Below, piece by piece: positions 40,593-53,077 of a DNA stretch of 64,000 bases. Made by a program: the position numbers and the translations under genes. The number at the start of each line of letters is the position of its first letter. Positions within the stretch are counted from its first letter, which is position 1. The notes under the pieces were generated by a model, which saw only the letters and a program-made list of their open reading frames with translations, had not been told where the DNA came from and made no database searches. Source of the DNA: Trogon surrucura (taxonomy: Eukaryota; Chordata; Aves; Trogoniformes; Trogonidae); contig CM036618.1 in NCBI GenBank assembly GCA_020746105.1, forward strand, positions 108,760,622 through 108,824,621. Reading direction: 5' to 3'.

Positions 40593-43500
40593 TAGCCCCC
40601 TGCAGGATTAAAGGATATCTCAGGGATGGGCTGCAGCAGGAGCTGCTTTTGGTCCTGAGTGCTACATTTTCTACATCCACAGCCCTGACAAGCAAATTGA
40701 GATTTATTCTTCAAAGGAAAAAAACATACACTTTTCCTCTTCTCAGGGAAAACTCACTCCTTTTTACTCACTTGCCAGGAGAAAGGGCTCGCCGGGGGCT
40801 GAGGGAAGCTTCTGCTTGAGATCTAGGAAACGCGTGAATTCCTCTTCACATTCCTCTTGGTGCATCTCCTTTTAGCACTTGACATTTTCTTCCCTGGTCA
40901 CAGAGAAAAGCAAGCAAGAAGAAAGTAGGAGCCGGGCGCAGAGCCATTGCCAGTGTTCTCCTTCCAAATCCAATGCTAGTGACCTCGGTGGCTTTGAAAT
41001 AAAGTTTTGGGGTGTATCTGCCCAGTGCAGACATAGCTAAGAGGGATGCTTTTGCATTACAGGAGACTGAAAATCAGTGGCATTCAGGCTTGGAACAGCC
41101 TGTCCTGAAATCATGGTACTCCTGTGTACCCCCAAGGTGGGGAGCAACCCCCCGAGGCAGGCCCATATGTACTGCTCCTCCCCGTAGCTCCAGGAGTTGT
41201 GTTGGGAAGTGTGGGCGATGTGTCATGGGCGAGTGGGAAGGGTGGGAGGCATGACTGTTCTCCCGTGCTTATATTTATCTCCCGCTTGATGACCAGGCTC
41301 AAAAGGCAGGATACGCCTCCCTGGAGCCCGACAAACTCACAAATATCTACCTGGGAAGGATGCAAACCCGAACCCCGTTACTAAAAATATTCAGGCAAAA
41401 GGAGATTTTCCAAAACAGAGTTCCGGAAATGCTAAATCTGGTGGCGATTCATTGAGGCGGGGAGTGGAGGATGACAACTGCTTTATTTTTTTTTCCCCTA
41501 AGGCAAGCAGGAACAATGTAAATCCCAAATGCCGTTCATCCTACTCGCTCAGCTGGGCTGCTGTGCTTTGAAGCACCCATCAATAACCCTGTAGGCATCG
41601 GCTCCTCAAGGAGGCAGACCTAGTGCGAAAACAGGAATCCCTTATCGGGCAGCAGGAAATTCTATTTTTACATGAAGTTCAGATTAAAAATAAAAGGAAA
41701 AGATATGCACCACTGGTGTGGGCTAAAATTAAACCTTGAGCTTCTCCCGATGGCTGGCTCCTGATGCTCCCCTGCTCAAGAAACAGATGGTGAACGCCAA
41801 GAAGGATCCTGGCTGTTCTGGGTGGGATTTGCTCTGCCGCAGTGCTTTTCTCCTCCCAGTGAGCTTTATGAATGTGGCTTAAATGGACCACCTTGGACCA
41901 CTGCTGTGGCCAAGGATTGTCCTAGGCAAATGGGAAGAGGTTCCTTTACATCATCGTCATGTGGCTTCTTGATGTATTTCTCAGCCAAACTGAGTGCCCC
42001 ATGAGCTGCCTTGACCTGTGTCCAGCCCAAGCTGTTCTCTGACCAAAATTTCTGCATCCAGGTAGACCAATGGTGTACTGATGCATCATGAAGGTTTGTC
42101 TTGCACAGGTGACTCCACTACTGCCAGCTTTTGGTCTGCTCCCCTGCAAGGGATGGGTTGGCACATCTGGTCTGAATTTTGGGCATCGCCTTACAAAGTT
42201 CTTTGGGATCTGTAGTAATGAAACAAGCCCTGAGCCACAATCCCCAAATCTCTTCCTTTTCTGCAGTCCAACACTGAAAAGCCACTGCCAGAGCAGCACT
42301 ATGGCTGTGTATTTTCAATATTGCTGTGATTTGTACAACTGCAACCCATATGCAGGTCACACTTTTGTTCTCCGGCATCCTGTGTCTCTGTCACCGGAAA
42401 CCACACTCAGGGCTTTCCTCGGGGCTGCAGCAGCTTTACCAGCTCTGCCGGCAGGGTGGCACGGGGGTCCACCACAGGGTGATGGTCCATGACGATGGTC
42501 CCACAGGGACCATCAGTCACGAAGGTGGCCCTGATGAAACTATCGGTAGTGCTGCCAGGCAACTCGTTTTAGGTTTATCTGCATCGGACCTTGGACCAAA
42601 AAGCTTTTTGCTTGGCTTGCAAAAAGCAATTAAAGTGTATCTAGAAAAGTCACCTGGTAAAACAAATGCAGAAGGTGCGTGTCTCCTGACTGACCACACT
42701 GACATTTTTTGTGGGTGTGTATATATATATGTGTGTGTGTATATGTATAGGTACAACCTAACACCTGCCTGGGATAAGTCCCCTGAGGGCTTTTTAGCTC
42801 AGGTTGGGGCTCTTTGCACCATGACAGGGTTTCCAGCTGGGTGAGAGAGGTCCAGACCCCACAGAGGGCTGCAACCAGCTCCTTGGGGGTTGCAGAGGCA
42901 GTGGGACACCTGCACCTCATTTTGTCAGTGACACGGCCAGGGATGGGCATTTGAGGTCTCAGAGGACATGCAGCACGAGAGTACAGCCCGTTGACATTGA
43001 CACAGCCCAGAAAAGCAGCAGATCTCCAAAAGGCAGAGAGAGGAATGTAAATGGCAGTCAGAGATGATAAACCGCATAGGAAAACTAAATGTTTTGAAGC
43101 TCAACAGGAGCAAAAGTGGCGAGCCTGGCTTGCCCTGGGGGTACCACGACCAGCTCTGCCCAAGCTGAGACTACTCAGACTTTACCCCATAACTTCTCTG
43201 ATTTGCCTATTCTGAGTGGGAATAAAGCAAAAGCGTGCAATGACCTTTTTCTGCAGCAAGGCTTGACTCTGAGCCTTTGGCCACAAAACATGCACTGAAA
43301 GGTTGTTTGCTTGGAAGAAGCACTTGTAAGCAGTTGCAGCCTCCAGCAGGAGAGGGAAGCCCAGAAAAACCAAGTGTGGGAGCTTGAGTTAGCCAGACCT
43401 CTGCAAATGGTTAGCAGAGGTTTGGTTTGCCAGGTGAACAGGAGCTTGAGCACAGAATTTCTTTCACCTGAGCTGTTCTCCTCGCTCTTAATACAATTAA

Positions 43501-44360
43501 GGGCAGGTTTGAAAAACTGGGGAGAGAAGGGTAGTGGTGAGTTGTTGTTGAAAGCAAGGTTGTGTGAACGGAACAGGCTTTGGAGAACAGGTGGGAAGGG
43601 GAGGGAGGGTGAGTGATGTGAAAGTGTTTGGTGCTGGCTTTGGATATTCTTGAATGCTTAAGGCTGGAGGGAGCTGCCTGGGTTTGTTGGTTCAGCCATA
43701 ATGTTGTTTTTAGAGGATGGCTTTTTGATTTGGGTTGCAAAGGGGTTGCACCACCTATTGCTGCCCCTGTTTGTGGCTGGTCTGGTCAGCTGCAGGTATT
43801 GAAATTTAATGTTGTAGCATCATTTGCTTTCCCTGTCTTTTTGTGAACTGAAGTGGGTGTGTGGGAAGAGCCACCGTCAGCCTTGCTGGTTAATATGGGC
43901 AAGAAATTAAATTGTGTTGGGCAATGCTGTGTGTGAGTGACTGCATGTGGCTCATGTGCAGTGAAAAATGAATGTCTGAAAGTCCCCAAAAATGCAAGTC
44001 TGTGATCGCTGTTTCGTTGTGTAAGTACGTCTTGCTTCAGTCGTTTACTGTAAGATGAAGTGGTGAAATTTGGCTTAAAGGAGAAGTGATGTGAAACGGT
44101 GTCTAGTCTGATTTGAGAAAAACGCTGATCAGAGGGCTGCTCTTCCTCTGTGGGTTGCAATCTGTTTTGAACCTCACTCTGTAAAATTGTCTTGCTTATG
44201 CACAAAAGGTTTTGCTATGCAGAACATGACCTTGCTGTTTTGCCCCCTTGAAATCTCTGTCACAACTGTCCAGACTGCTCCTGGGCTGGAGAAGCTGGGG
44301 GGATTCTTTTCCTGCCTTCACACTTCCCAGGGGCAGGGGCTGTGTACTGGAAGGCAAATG
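40593..44360. other. Intergenic sequence
   Basis: I recognise no gene. A short alternating TG/TA run lies at about 42713-42750. A 21-base hairpin-forming sequence with 9-base arms lies at 42494-42514. Confidence 0.5.
42713..42750. repeat. Mixed (TG)n/(TA)n dinucleotide repeat
   Basis: Alternating GTGTGTATATATATATGTGTG with one further TGTATATG block: an alternating purine-pyrimidine run of about 38 bases. Confidence 0.85.
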
Positions 44361-45388
44361 CATACATACATACATACATACAATGTTAGGGATTGGAAGG
44401 GACCTCGAAAGATCATCAAGTCCAATCCCCCTGCCAGAGCAGCAATGCCTAGACTATGCCACACAGGAACGTGTCCAGGCAGGTCTTGAATGTCTCCAGA
44501 GAAGGAGACTCCACAACCTCTCTGGGCAGCCTGTTCCAGGGCTCCGTCACCCTCACTGAGAAGAAGTTTCTTCTCGAGTTTAAGCGGAACTTCTGATGTT
44601 CCAGTTTCAGCCCATTACCCCTTGTCCTATCAGTGGTTGTCACCGAGAAGAGCCTGGCTCCATCCTCCTGACACTCACCCTTGATATATTTGTAAACATT
44701 AATGAGGTCACCCCTCAAACTCCTCTTCTCCAAACTAAAGAGCCCCAGCTCCTTCAGTCTTTTCTCATAAGGGAGATGCTCCACTCCCTTAATCATCCTA
44801 GTTGCCCTGTGCTGGACTCTCTCCAGCAGTTCCCTGTCTTTCTTGAACTGAGGGGCCCAGAACTGGACACAGTATTCCAGATGGGGTCTCACCAGGGCAG
44901 AGTAGAGGGGAAGGAGGACCTCTCTCGACCTACTAACCACCCCCCTTCTAATACACCCCAGGATGCCATTGGCCTTCCTGGCCACAAGGGCACAGTGCTG
45001 GCTCATGGTCATCCTGCTGTCCACCAAGACTCCCAGGTCCCTTTCCCCTACACTACTCTCTAATAAGTCATTCCCCAACTTATACTGGAACCCGAGGTTG
45101 TTCCTACCCAGATGCAAGACCCTACATTTACCCTTGTTGTATTTCATTAAATTTTTCCCCGCCCAACACTCCAGCCTGTCCAGGTCTCGCTGGATGGCAG
45201 CACAGCCTTCTGGCGTGTCAGCCACTCCTCCCAGCTTGGTGTCATCAGCAAACTTGCTGATAGTACTCTCTAGTCCCTCATCCAAGTCATCGATGAATAT
45301 ATTGAATAATACTGGTCCCAGTACCGACCCTTGAGGCACTCCACTGGATACAGGTCTCCAACCAGACTCCGCCCCATTGACCACAAAT
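44361..45388 (-). mobile_element. 5'-truncated CR1 LINE with open reverse-transcriptase frame
   Basis: The minus strand carries about 1 kb of a CR1-type non-LTR retrotransposon. It starts inside the reverse-transcriptase domain, runs through the end of ORF2, and then has a short 3' UTR whose end resembles GGGACCTCGAAAGATCATC. It ends in a TATG microsatellite (44361-44382, read as CATA on the plus strand) rather than the usual ATTCTATG repeats. The 5' edge at about 45388 abuts unrelated sequence, the usual result of incomplete reverse transcription. Confidence 0.95.
44449..45384 (-). CDS. CR1 ORF2 fragment: reverse transcriptase palm, thumb and C-terminal region
   Basis: There are 311 codons without a stop or frameshift. 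Near the N-terminus is [20 protein letters not shown], reverse transcriptase motif 4, followed by KFADDTKL, the catalytic F/YADD motif with both aspartates. The middle has the LGVLVDS and H-x-E-Y-C-VQFW-P blocks. The end, [21 protein letters not shown], is the typical C-terminus of CR1-like elements. The endonuclease domain and the first half of the polymerase are missing, so the fragment cannot mobilise itself. The Met at 45384 is internal to the original ORF2 and is not a natural start. Confidence 0.93.
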   Translation of the reverse strand: MVNGAESGWRPVSSGVPQGSVLGPVLFNIFIDDLDEGLESTISKFADDTKLGGVADTPEGCAAIQRDLDRLECWAGKNLMKYNKGKCRVLHLGRNNLGFQYKLGNDLLESSVGERDLGVLVDSRMTMSQHCALVARKANGILGCIRRGVVSRSREVLLPLYSALVRPHLEYCVQFWAPQFKKDRELLERVQHRATRMIKGVEHLPYEKRLKELGLFSLEKRSLRGDLINVYKYIKGECQEDGARLFSVTTTDRTRGNGLKLEHQKFRLNSRRNFFSVRVTEPWNRLPREVVESPSLETFKTCLDTFLCGIV

Positions 45389-48300
45389 GGAGTGTTTAAA
45401 GTTATTTTTATTCCATTTTTTGAAGTTAGCTGAATTTCTAGCTGGCTATTCCTCCTTTAATGAGAAGTGATTTGGGGAACTAAATGTTAAAATCCTCTGT
45501 GGGAATCCGGTGCTCATGGGTGATATCTTGTACCCATATTTTGTGTTGAATGGAGCTCAGGCAATGATTTTTCTCTTATCTCTGAAGCTGAGAGGCTTGC
45601 AGGGCTGGTGAAAACAGAGGTGGATGTGAACCCCTTCAGGGTTTTGAAGAGGAGTAAAAGGGGAGTGAATCCTCCATGAAAAGCCCCTGGGCAGGGTAGC
45701 ACTTACAGGGAAGGGGCAACTGAGAAGTAATACAGCATTTCTGGTCCAGATATAGGACCTCTGACTCCTCGAATGAGGAACAGCAGGTCCAGGATGTGCA
45801 TGGAAATGAGAGGGCTTCCCAAGGAGGCCGTCAGGATCCCAGGGCTTCTGTGAACATGGGGTAATCTGCTCAGGAGTGCTCACTGGTGATTTTGGAGTTT
45901 CAGATGAAAACCTGTATCTGAGATCCCCCTTGTGAATACAGGGCAGGTGGGCAGTAGAGCAGAAAAAGCCATCTGTCTGTGGTGGCTCTCCTCAAGTGTG
46001 CATATGTGCTCAGATGTAATGGAGGTCGTGCCACCTCCAATAAGTAAACGCAGAGCTCCTGTCCCTGGAGATTTCAGCGATTTTTTTACCTATGCTAGAA
46101 GCTGCAAGTGTTGCCAGAGACAGTGTAAAATGCACAACTTGAGAAGAGAGAGCGCAGGGTGGGACCAAAGGTGGGTGCTGAAGCCAATCCATCATCCCTA
46201 AGCAGTGATGGACTCCATGTGTTCCTCTCGTTGGCTGCCTCAGCTGATGCACTTGGGTTTCTTGGATCTGGTCCCTATTTCACATTTAGCAAAACGGAAT
46301 GTATTTTGCAACACAACACATCTGAGGTACGAGGAAAAAAAAAAAAAAGTCAGGCCTTCCTCTCGGAGATATTTGAGTCAATTTTTATGAGGGAAAAAAC
46401 CCAACCAAACAAAACCCAAAATTCAAAACAGGAAACTCTTATCAGCTTGCCAGGAAGCTCTATTGCTTTGTGGAAGTGTTACTGTACGGTCATTTCTACT
46501 TTCAGTAGCTGTTTGTGAGTAATTTATGGCTCTAAGATGGGCGTCAATCCTCCATGCAAGTGGAGAAGAGGCCCTAAAGCTGGAAAGAGTAGCGGTAGGA
46601 GAGGAGGGTGGAGGGGAAATACCAAGGAACAGGATTTGTATTATCTTACTACGTATATTTACAACGATAAGATTTTCATTGTCTTCTGTGGTAAATTATG
46701 ATCCTGTTTTTGTTCTGTATTCAGATCAGGAAGCAACAAACTTATGTCAGGCTTAAAAATGCACAGGCTTAGTCCTCAGTGACTGTTATTCAGCAGAAGT
46801 AATTGAGGGACTTGTGATGATGTGTAACTTCTTGGCCAGGGAATTTATAAATATTGCCTCATGAAATTCTACTTGTATAAATGCGGGTGCCTCTGTTAAA
46901 ACCATATACATAAAGCTATTGAAACTTTTCACCAAGGCTTGGCTGGTTCTTTTCCATGGCCCAGTTTTGGTGTCGCCAGTCCCAACACGGAGAGCTTGGT
47001 CATGTCCAGAAGCAATTTCTTTAAAAGTAGTGTTTCTCCAAAGTGTCTTTGGATTTAAAAAAAAACCAAAAAAACCTCAACCACCAACACAAAAAAAACA
47101 CAAACCCTCCAAAGTGCTATACAATGTAGTAAAATGAATCTGAAAACTGTGTGTGTGTGTGTGTGTGTGCACTCATGCTTTATGTATAAAGATTAGGAGC
47201 TTACAATTCAAATCTGCCAGGTAGTTGTGTTAAACAGTGCTGGCTTCTTGCCCAGTATTTCCTTTTATTTTGCTTTTTTTGTCCCCTGGTGTATTTGTTT
47301 GAGTGCTTTCTGGATTGCTGTCACCCCTGTAGTCACCTGACATAATGACAGTCTTTCCAAGAGAACAATTTTTTGTCCTGTGAGAGCTGTACCTGGCAGG
47401 CACAATGCGAAGAGGGAGGCGCAATGCTGCTGCCAGGTTATCGTGTTTGTTACGTTGACCGCTGACTAAAGTGCTTGTTTATCTCTTAATTTGTGCTGGC
47501 AAATCTCTCTTGCTTAAAAAGCAGCATTAAACTTTTTTTCCGGAAAGCTGAACTTCAGGACCATGAAGGAAAAATACAATTTCTGAGTGTGTAACCCCTG
47601 ACCAGCTCTCTTAAATGCAATTTGGCAGCAGGGCCGTGCAGAGGAGACAGGATGATGTACCGGTTGACATTGCCGGGTGCCACCAATGATGCAAAGCACA
47701 TTTCCACGAGGGCCTGGGCTCTGGCCTGGCGTTGAGAAACACACCATGGCATGACCAAGCTTTGGTAGTGTGGAGAGCAATGCATTTCTCGGCGTGGTTT
47801 GGGGTCCCTCCTAGCTGGAGAAGCATTTGTGAAAAGAACATCAGAGATGTTAAAGATCTCCATCCTTTCATCTCATAACATATAATGAGGGCATTTGGAA
47901 GCTGGGCTGTACTTACTGGCTTCTAGTCTGATATCGCTCTCCAAAACAGATCTTTAAATACAAAGATAATTTTTTTTTTTCACCCCTTCCTCCCCCGGTT
48001 TTAAAATGATGGTCTTAAACCCTAAGTGTTCTACAAAGAGGTTCAGCATATGGGTGTTCAGTGCCTCTGGGGTTGTTCCATGATCGCTTGAAGTCTTTGG
48101 ACAAGCATAGCTGATACACAGAAGGTACAGCATAATAACTGCACTTCTGTGTGAACCCATTTTTTTTCTTTTCTTTTAGTATACACTTATCTTTCTAATA
48201 GGGCATCTGAAGACATTTGTCTAAAACCCAGTAAACAGTGGCCTTTTTGTCTCCTTGGACTACATTCAATGTTTGCACTTGCACTTCATTAGGAAGTAAA

Positions 48301-51300
48301 TAGCTATTTGCTGGGGCTGTAAAAAATACTCTTCCTCTCCTTGTACCTTATCTCATCTTCCTGGGCAGAAGTCAAGAGCCTTTTTCTTCCCCCCCTCCCC
48401 TTCCCTCTTGGCTATACAATTGAATACAAATGATCCAAGGGGTATAATATGCTAGGTATTTTGCACACTCATCTCTGGGGAGCTGATAACAGCAGCCTTG
48501 GGAACAACCTCTTGGCCTGCTATCTCTTGCTGGAGTCAGCAGTTGCTTGCAGGGCTAGGAGGTGCTCATCTCCCTCATCCCTCTGGCAAAGGACTTTGGG
48601 GCAGGCGTTGAGGTTGTATCCCACACTTTGAGGTGCCTCAAGAATAATTAATGCTGTAAGCTCATTGGCAGGGCTGGTGGCTTAATTGCAAATCTCTGAC
48701 CAGGGTGGTGGCGTCTTTGAAAGGCATTTTCTTAGCTAGAGGAGGGGAAAAAATGGGCTGTGAACAGGTCTGACCATCCCTGGAGGTGGTGGGAAGCCAG
48801 GTCTGAGCATCCTCTTTCCCCAGGGGTCTCCAAATGGCGAAGGTGAGCCCACCAGCTCCGCATCATCCCGACTTTGGCAGCCTTTCCCATGTAAATCACA
48901 GCTCTGACATTCACATCTGCAGCGAGAAGCTGGATGCGTAAATACCCTTCTGGGGAAAGGGGAAGGGCTGCAGCTGGCTCATGCCTCTCAGGCTGTGACG
49001 GTGGCCTGTGGCTCTGGGCAGGACTGCGCCAGCTTTTGTTCGTAACTGTCCTCCTGAAAGGAAGTGGTGAAAGGCCGCCAGTCCGCCTTTATTTCTGTGA
49101 AATGAAGTGAAATCAGTGAGGCGACCCATCGGAAGCAGATTGTTAGAAATAGTTGTGACCTTAGGTGATCTCTACAGGGCTGGGATAGAGGCAGCTGGAA
49201 AGGGCAACGTGTCCTTGTGTGTCCTCGTTTGTCACGTTAGCAGTTTATCATCTCCTGCTCTGCAGGCCTTATTTCTCTCGCCTGTGAAGGAGACATCCAT
49301 GTTTGCTGCTGGGTGGAGAGTAGCTGCTCTGGGATGGTCAGACAGACCCTCCATGGAGGCATACTTTGCCTTCCACACACTTGACTTGCACCAGCCTGCC
49401 CTGGCTGCAGGGACATGGCAACTGGGCCAACTTCCACCAACTTCCCCCTGATTCCACCTCTGAATGTCTGGGGCTTCCTTTATGCCTTTGGCAGCTTCTC
49501 CAAAGATCTGGGCTAGGAAGCCACCTCTTCTGTGTTGCTTTGGGACCTGACATGGCCTGGCTTTCTCCAGGGGGTTACAGGGCAAGGACCATAGCTCTCG
49601 CCTATCTCAGAAGGTCTTTGGCGTGGCAGGATAAGCACTTCCCCACTCCCACTGTGGAGGTTGGATGGAGGCCTGTACTTCCCCAGGGCCCTAGTGGGAG
49701 CAAAAGAAGGACGGAGACCTTAAAAGTCTCAAGGCTGCACAGACAGCTGTGAAACTGTCAGTGGTCCATGGACTACGGCTTGTTTACTATGGGCCTAGGT
49801 GTTCATGAGGCATTCAACCACTTCTGTTGCACAGCGTTACTATGCGTGACAGCTACGGCTGGAAAGACAAAGTACACGTGTAGCTCTGTAAGAGAACTCA
49901 TTGCTGGTTGTAGCGTGTGCTGTCTGCCTTGGGCTGAAGCTCGTTTGAAACAGCTTAAAAACTAGATCCTAGCATACCATCAGTATGTGACCCATAGTGT
50001 TTTTTTTGATTAAGGCTCCCTGCAAGACCTGTGGTTGATGTTCACTGCTCTCATAACTCTTGTTCTATTAATATCTCTGCCCACTCCTGTGCACGCGAGA
50101 CATCTCTGGGCAGTACAACTTCTTTCTCATTTGTTCTTCCATTTGCTAGATTATCTATTGCCCCTGAGCAGCCTACAAAGCTTCAGACTAGCATTAAACA
50201 GCAACCACTAGCTCATGTCCTTTCCTCTTCTCCCCTTTCAAGTCTGCCCAATTTCAGAAAGAGCAGTCAGGTCTCGCATGGCTCAGAGGGAAGAATGGAT
50301 TTAGGTGCGTTTTGCTGATGTATGTTGGTGACCACTGGTGGGACCTCAAGAAGCATGCCTCCATTTCTTTTTATAGTTTAGTTTGCAGGTTGTGATTTCT
50401 TGGCAGAGAGGGTGGTCATGGGTCTGCTTTTATCCCTTTGGCAGGATGAGTCATCGAAGATGATGGTATTAATTAGAGAAGTAATCTTCCTTTGTGGTAA
50501 ATGGTGCAAGTTCCCTGGTTTGCCAAGGGTTTGCTCCACACCAGAACTGGATTGGTGGGTGCTAGTTTAGCTATTATGGATGCTTAAGCTGGTTATGACC
50601 TTTCTGTGTATATAAAGGAATTAAAACTCCCAACTGGCATATGAAGGAAGTCTTTACTGAGGAATTGGGTCCTTCCATTCTAATCAGGGAGTAGTTCTTG
50701 CGTTTGAGAATTTAACAGCTGCCAGCTGGGATCCCAGCTACACATTTATGGCACAAACTGGAGATGCCTGTGCTGTGTGACATGTTAGCCTTAAAGATGG
50801 TTTGATGCTGATAATTCCCCCTTGTCTGTTTTGTGAAAGACTTAAATGTGGTAGGTAGGCAGGCAGGGAGCTCTTATTCTGATACCTTTTTGCTGTCTTT
50901 AGGAAAAAAAGCTGCTGAAACTCTGCCTTGAAAACTAAATGGTTGAAGGAGGTAAGAGAAGTGACCAGAGAGCTTTCCCTGGGAGCTGCGCTCTCTTCTG
51001 GCCTCTGTGCTGCCATCACCTTATAAGGAGCTTCTGTGATTCTCGCCTTGCTGATAAATATGTAGGGTTGGAGACGGGTGGGTAAAAGCTATTTAGAGAG
51101 GTTTTTTAGCTGTCATTTGCTTGCAGCAATCTTGTGAGGTGTAAGGAGAGGAATTCCACACATATGCCCTTCGTTCGCCTGCGCAACGGCACAGCCAAGG
51201 AGGACAATATAACCCGAGGCCTATAAATATCTCCCACGTCCATGTCTTCAGAAGACATTAATGAAGCCCTTGCTGACGCTTGTTTACGTGACACGTAATT

Positions 51301-52893
51301 AACTGGAGAAGAGCCCATTTTAAACCTAGCAACTTGTACAGTGTTTGACTGTAACTACCGACCAGCGAAGGGATCTGTGGAATGGGTATGCCGTGGAGAA
51401 CGCGTGCTGTACTCGCCAGGGATTTCTCTCCCTTTGGGCAGACAGAAATTGTTTCAAAGTGTGTTCATCCTGCTTTAAATACTGGCTTTGTTACTCTATC
51501 TGCAGTGCCCGAAGGAAAGGTACACAGTGACTGACTTGCCTGCACTAGCCTTGAACTTCTTACTATGTCAAGTTTCCCACCCTTGCACACACTGGGAAGA
51601 GGAGAGAAAGGCTCATAAGCACAAGGAAGGAAAGGGAAAGACCAGAAAATAATAGATGCTGTATTTTGACAACTCTACAGAAACAACTTGGATGTTACAG
51701 TCAAACTGCTCCTCTGGAATAACTTCATGCTGTCCATGAGCATTTCCAAACACCCGTCTGTCAAGCTTTGAAGGCCTTGGGGACTTCTGAGCCTAGGAAG
51801 TGGTTAAATAATCTACCATGTCCCTTGATTTCCCAAAGCCTAAATGTGGAGTCACCTAATCACTCTTCCCACAGCTTGTCCCTATAATAAGAGAAACACT
51901 GAGATAAACAATAGCAGAGGAGGAAGCTGTCAATGGTGCAAGAGGTGTAGCATGTTCCAGTGTGAATGCTGGAGAAGCTTGTCCCTGGTTCCTGCTGGGC
52001 TTGTAGGAATACTGGCACTCTACGTTAAGGTCAAATGGTCCGTAAACTCAGTGTTCCCCAAAGGTTGCTGTCATATGGATAAAGCATTAAGGCAGAGGAG
52101 AGTCAGTTAAAAGAACAGTTTCCAGGCCTAATTCATTGTTGTATGAAGTTTATGTTGGAACTTAGGATGATGGAAAAACTGATTCTAACCTTTTCTGTTT
52201 GCTGGAGTTCAGAGGGCTATTTAATCATTCTGGCTAAATTCCAGCTCACAGAAGTAATTGCCTTTTGCTAAACTACACACCTGCTGTGAAATCTTATTCA
52301 GGGAACCTGGTGTAATTACTATCCTGCCCTTCAAATAAATAGTTGTACAGCACTGTTGATCCAATTTGCCTGTCTTGTTCCACAGCAGGGAGAGCCTAAT
52401 TTCCAAGAAACCCATATATTAGCCCATATAGCACATAGGTACAGATTTTTTCTTCTCTAAACCCTTCCCAGAAAGGAACAGAGAGAGAGAAGGCCAAATG
52501 CAGTTCCTACTTGGGGAAGGAGAAAGGACTTTTTTGTTCTTCTGACCCGTGGAAGCTCTTCTGTCTTGGGATGGGTACAGAGGGGCATGAGAGGATCAGA
52601 GACACGAGTAAGACTGGTTATGTTCATGTGAGAGAATCCCACACCCACAGACATGAGCAAATTAATAGGTTCCTCTGTATAACTTCCTGGGGAAACCTTG
52701 TTCTGTGATTGAAGAACTGCTCTTGGAAAAAGGAAGCACTGTTGGACACAGATAATGGCCTTTGGGAGCGTGGCTTCACGAACAGGCAAGCACATGCACA
52801 GGCTGGAGGGCTGCGTGCAGAGCCTGAAGCCTCTGGGCTTGGGAAATTGCATCCCTGCCGCAGATGTGAGAAACCATACAGGTGGCTGGGATG
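45389..52893. other. Intergenic sequence
   Basis: There is no convincing exon on either strand. Low-complexity items are an A/C-rich stretch at about 47055-47110 and a (GT)n run at 47147-47169. Confidence 0.5.
47147..47169. repeat. (GT)n microsatellite
   Basis: An uninterrupted GT run of about 11 units. Confidence 0.95.
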
Positions 52894-53077
52894 CATAGAA
52901 TCATGGAATCGCCCAGGCTGGAAGGGACCTTAGAGATCATCTAATCCAACCTCCCTGTCATGGGCAGGGACGCTTCCCAACTAGATCAGGCAACACACGG
53001 GGACCCAAGGGGGGCTGAACCCGTGACCTTGGTGTTACCAGCACCACGCTCTAACCGAGTGAGCTAACCAGCCCCCT
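52894..53077 (-). mobile_element. Composite SINE: tRNA-derived head plus CR1 tail (TguSINE1-like)
   Basis: Read on the minus strand from 53077, the element starts with a tRNA-like segment of about 65 bases. It has an A-box-like TTAGCTCACTCGG, GTTAGAGCGTGGTGCTGGTAA, and a B-box-like GGGTTCAGCCC, closest to tRNA-Ile. A linker follows, then a CR1 3' end (CATGACAGGGAGGTTGGATT, AGATGATCTCTAAGGTCCC) ending in GATTCCATGATTCTATG. Pol III would transcribe the head, and the tail would recruit CR1 reverse transcriptase. Such SINEs are known from passerine birds. I infer the family from its architecture, not from a database match. Confidence 0.85.

Noticed and set aside
44596-45334. Plus-strand open frames opposite the CR1 element
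   Set aside because: They are antisense to the CR1 reverse-transcriptase frame, which has clear family motifs on the minus strand.
53010-53077. A functional tRNA gene on the minus strand
   Set aside because: The tRNA-like segment is fused to a CR1 tail, its B box has a mismatch and the acceptor stem is not complete, so it is the head of a SINE.
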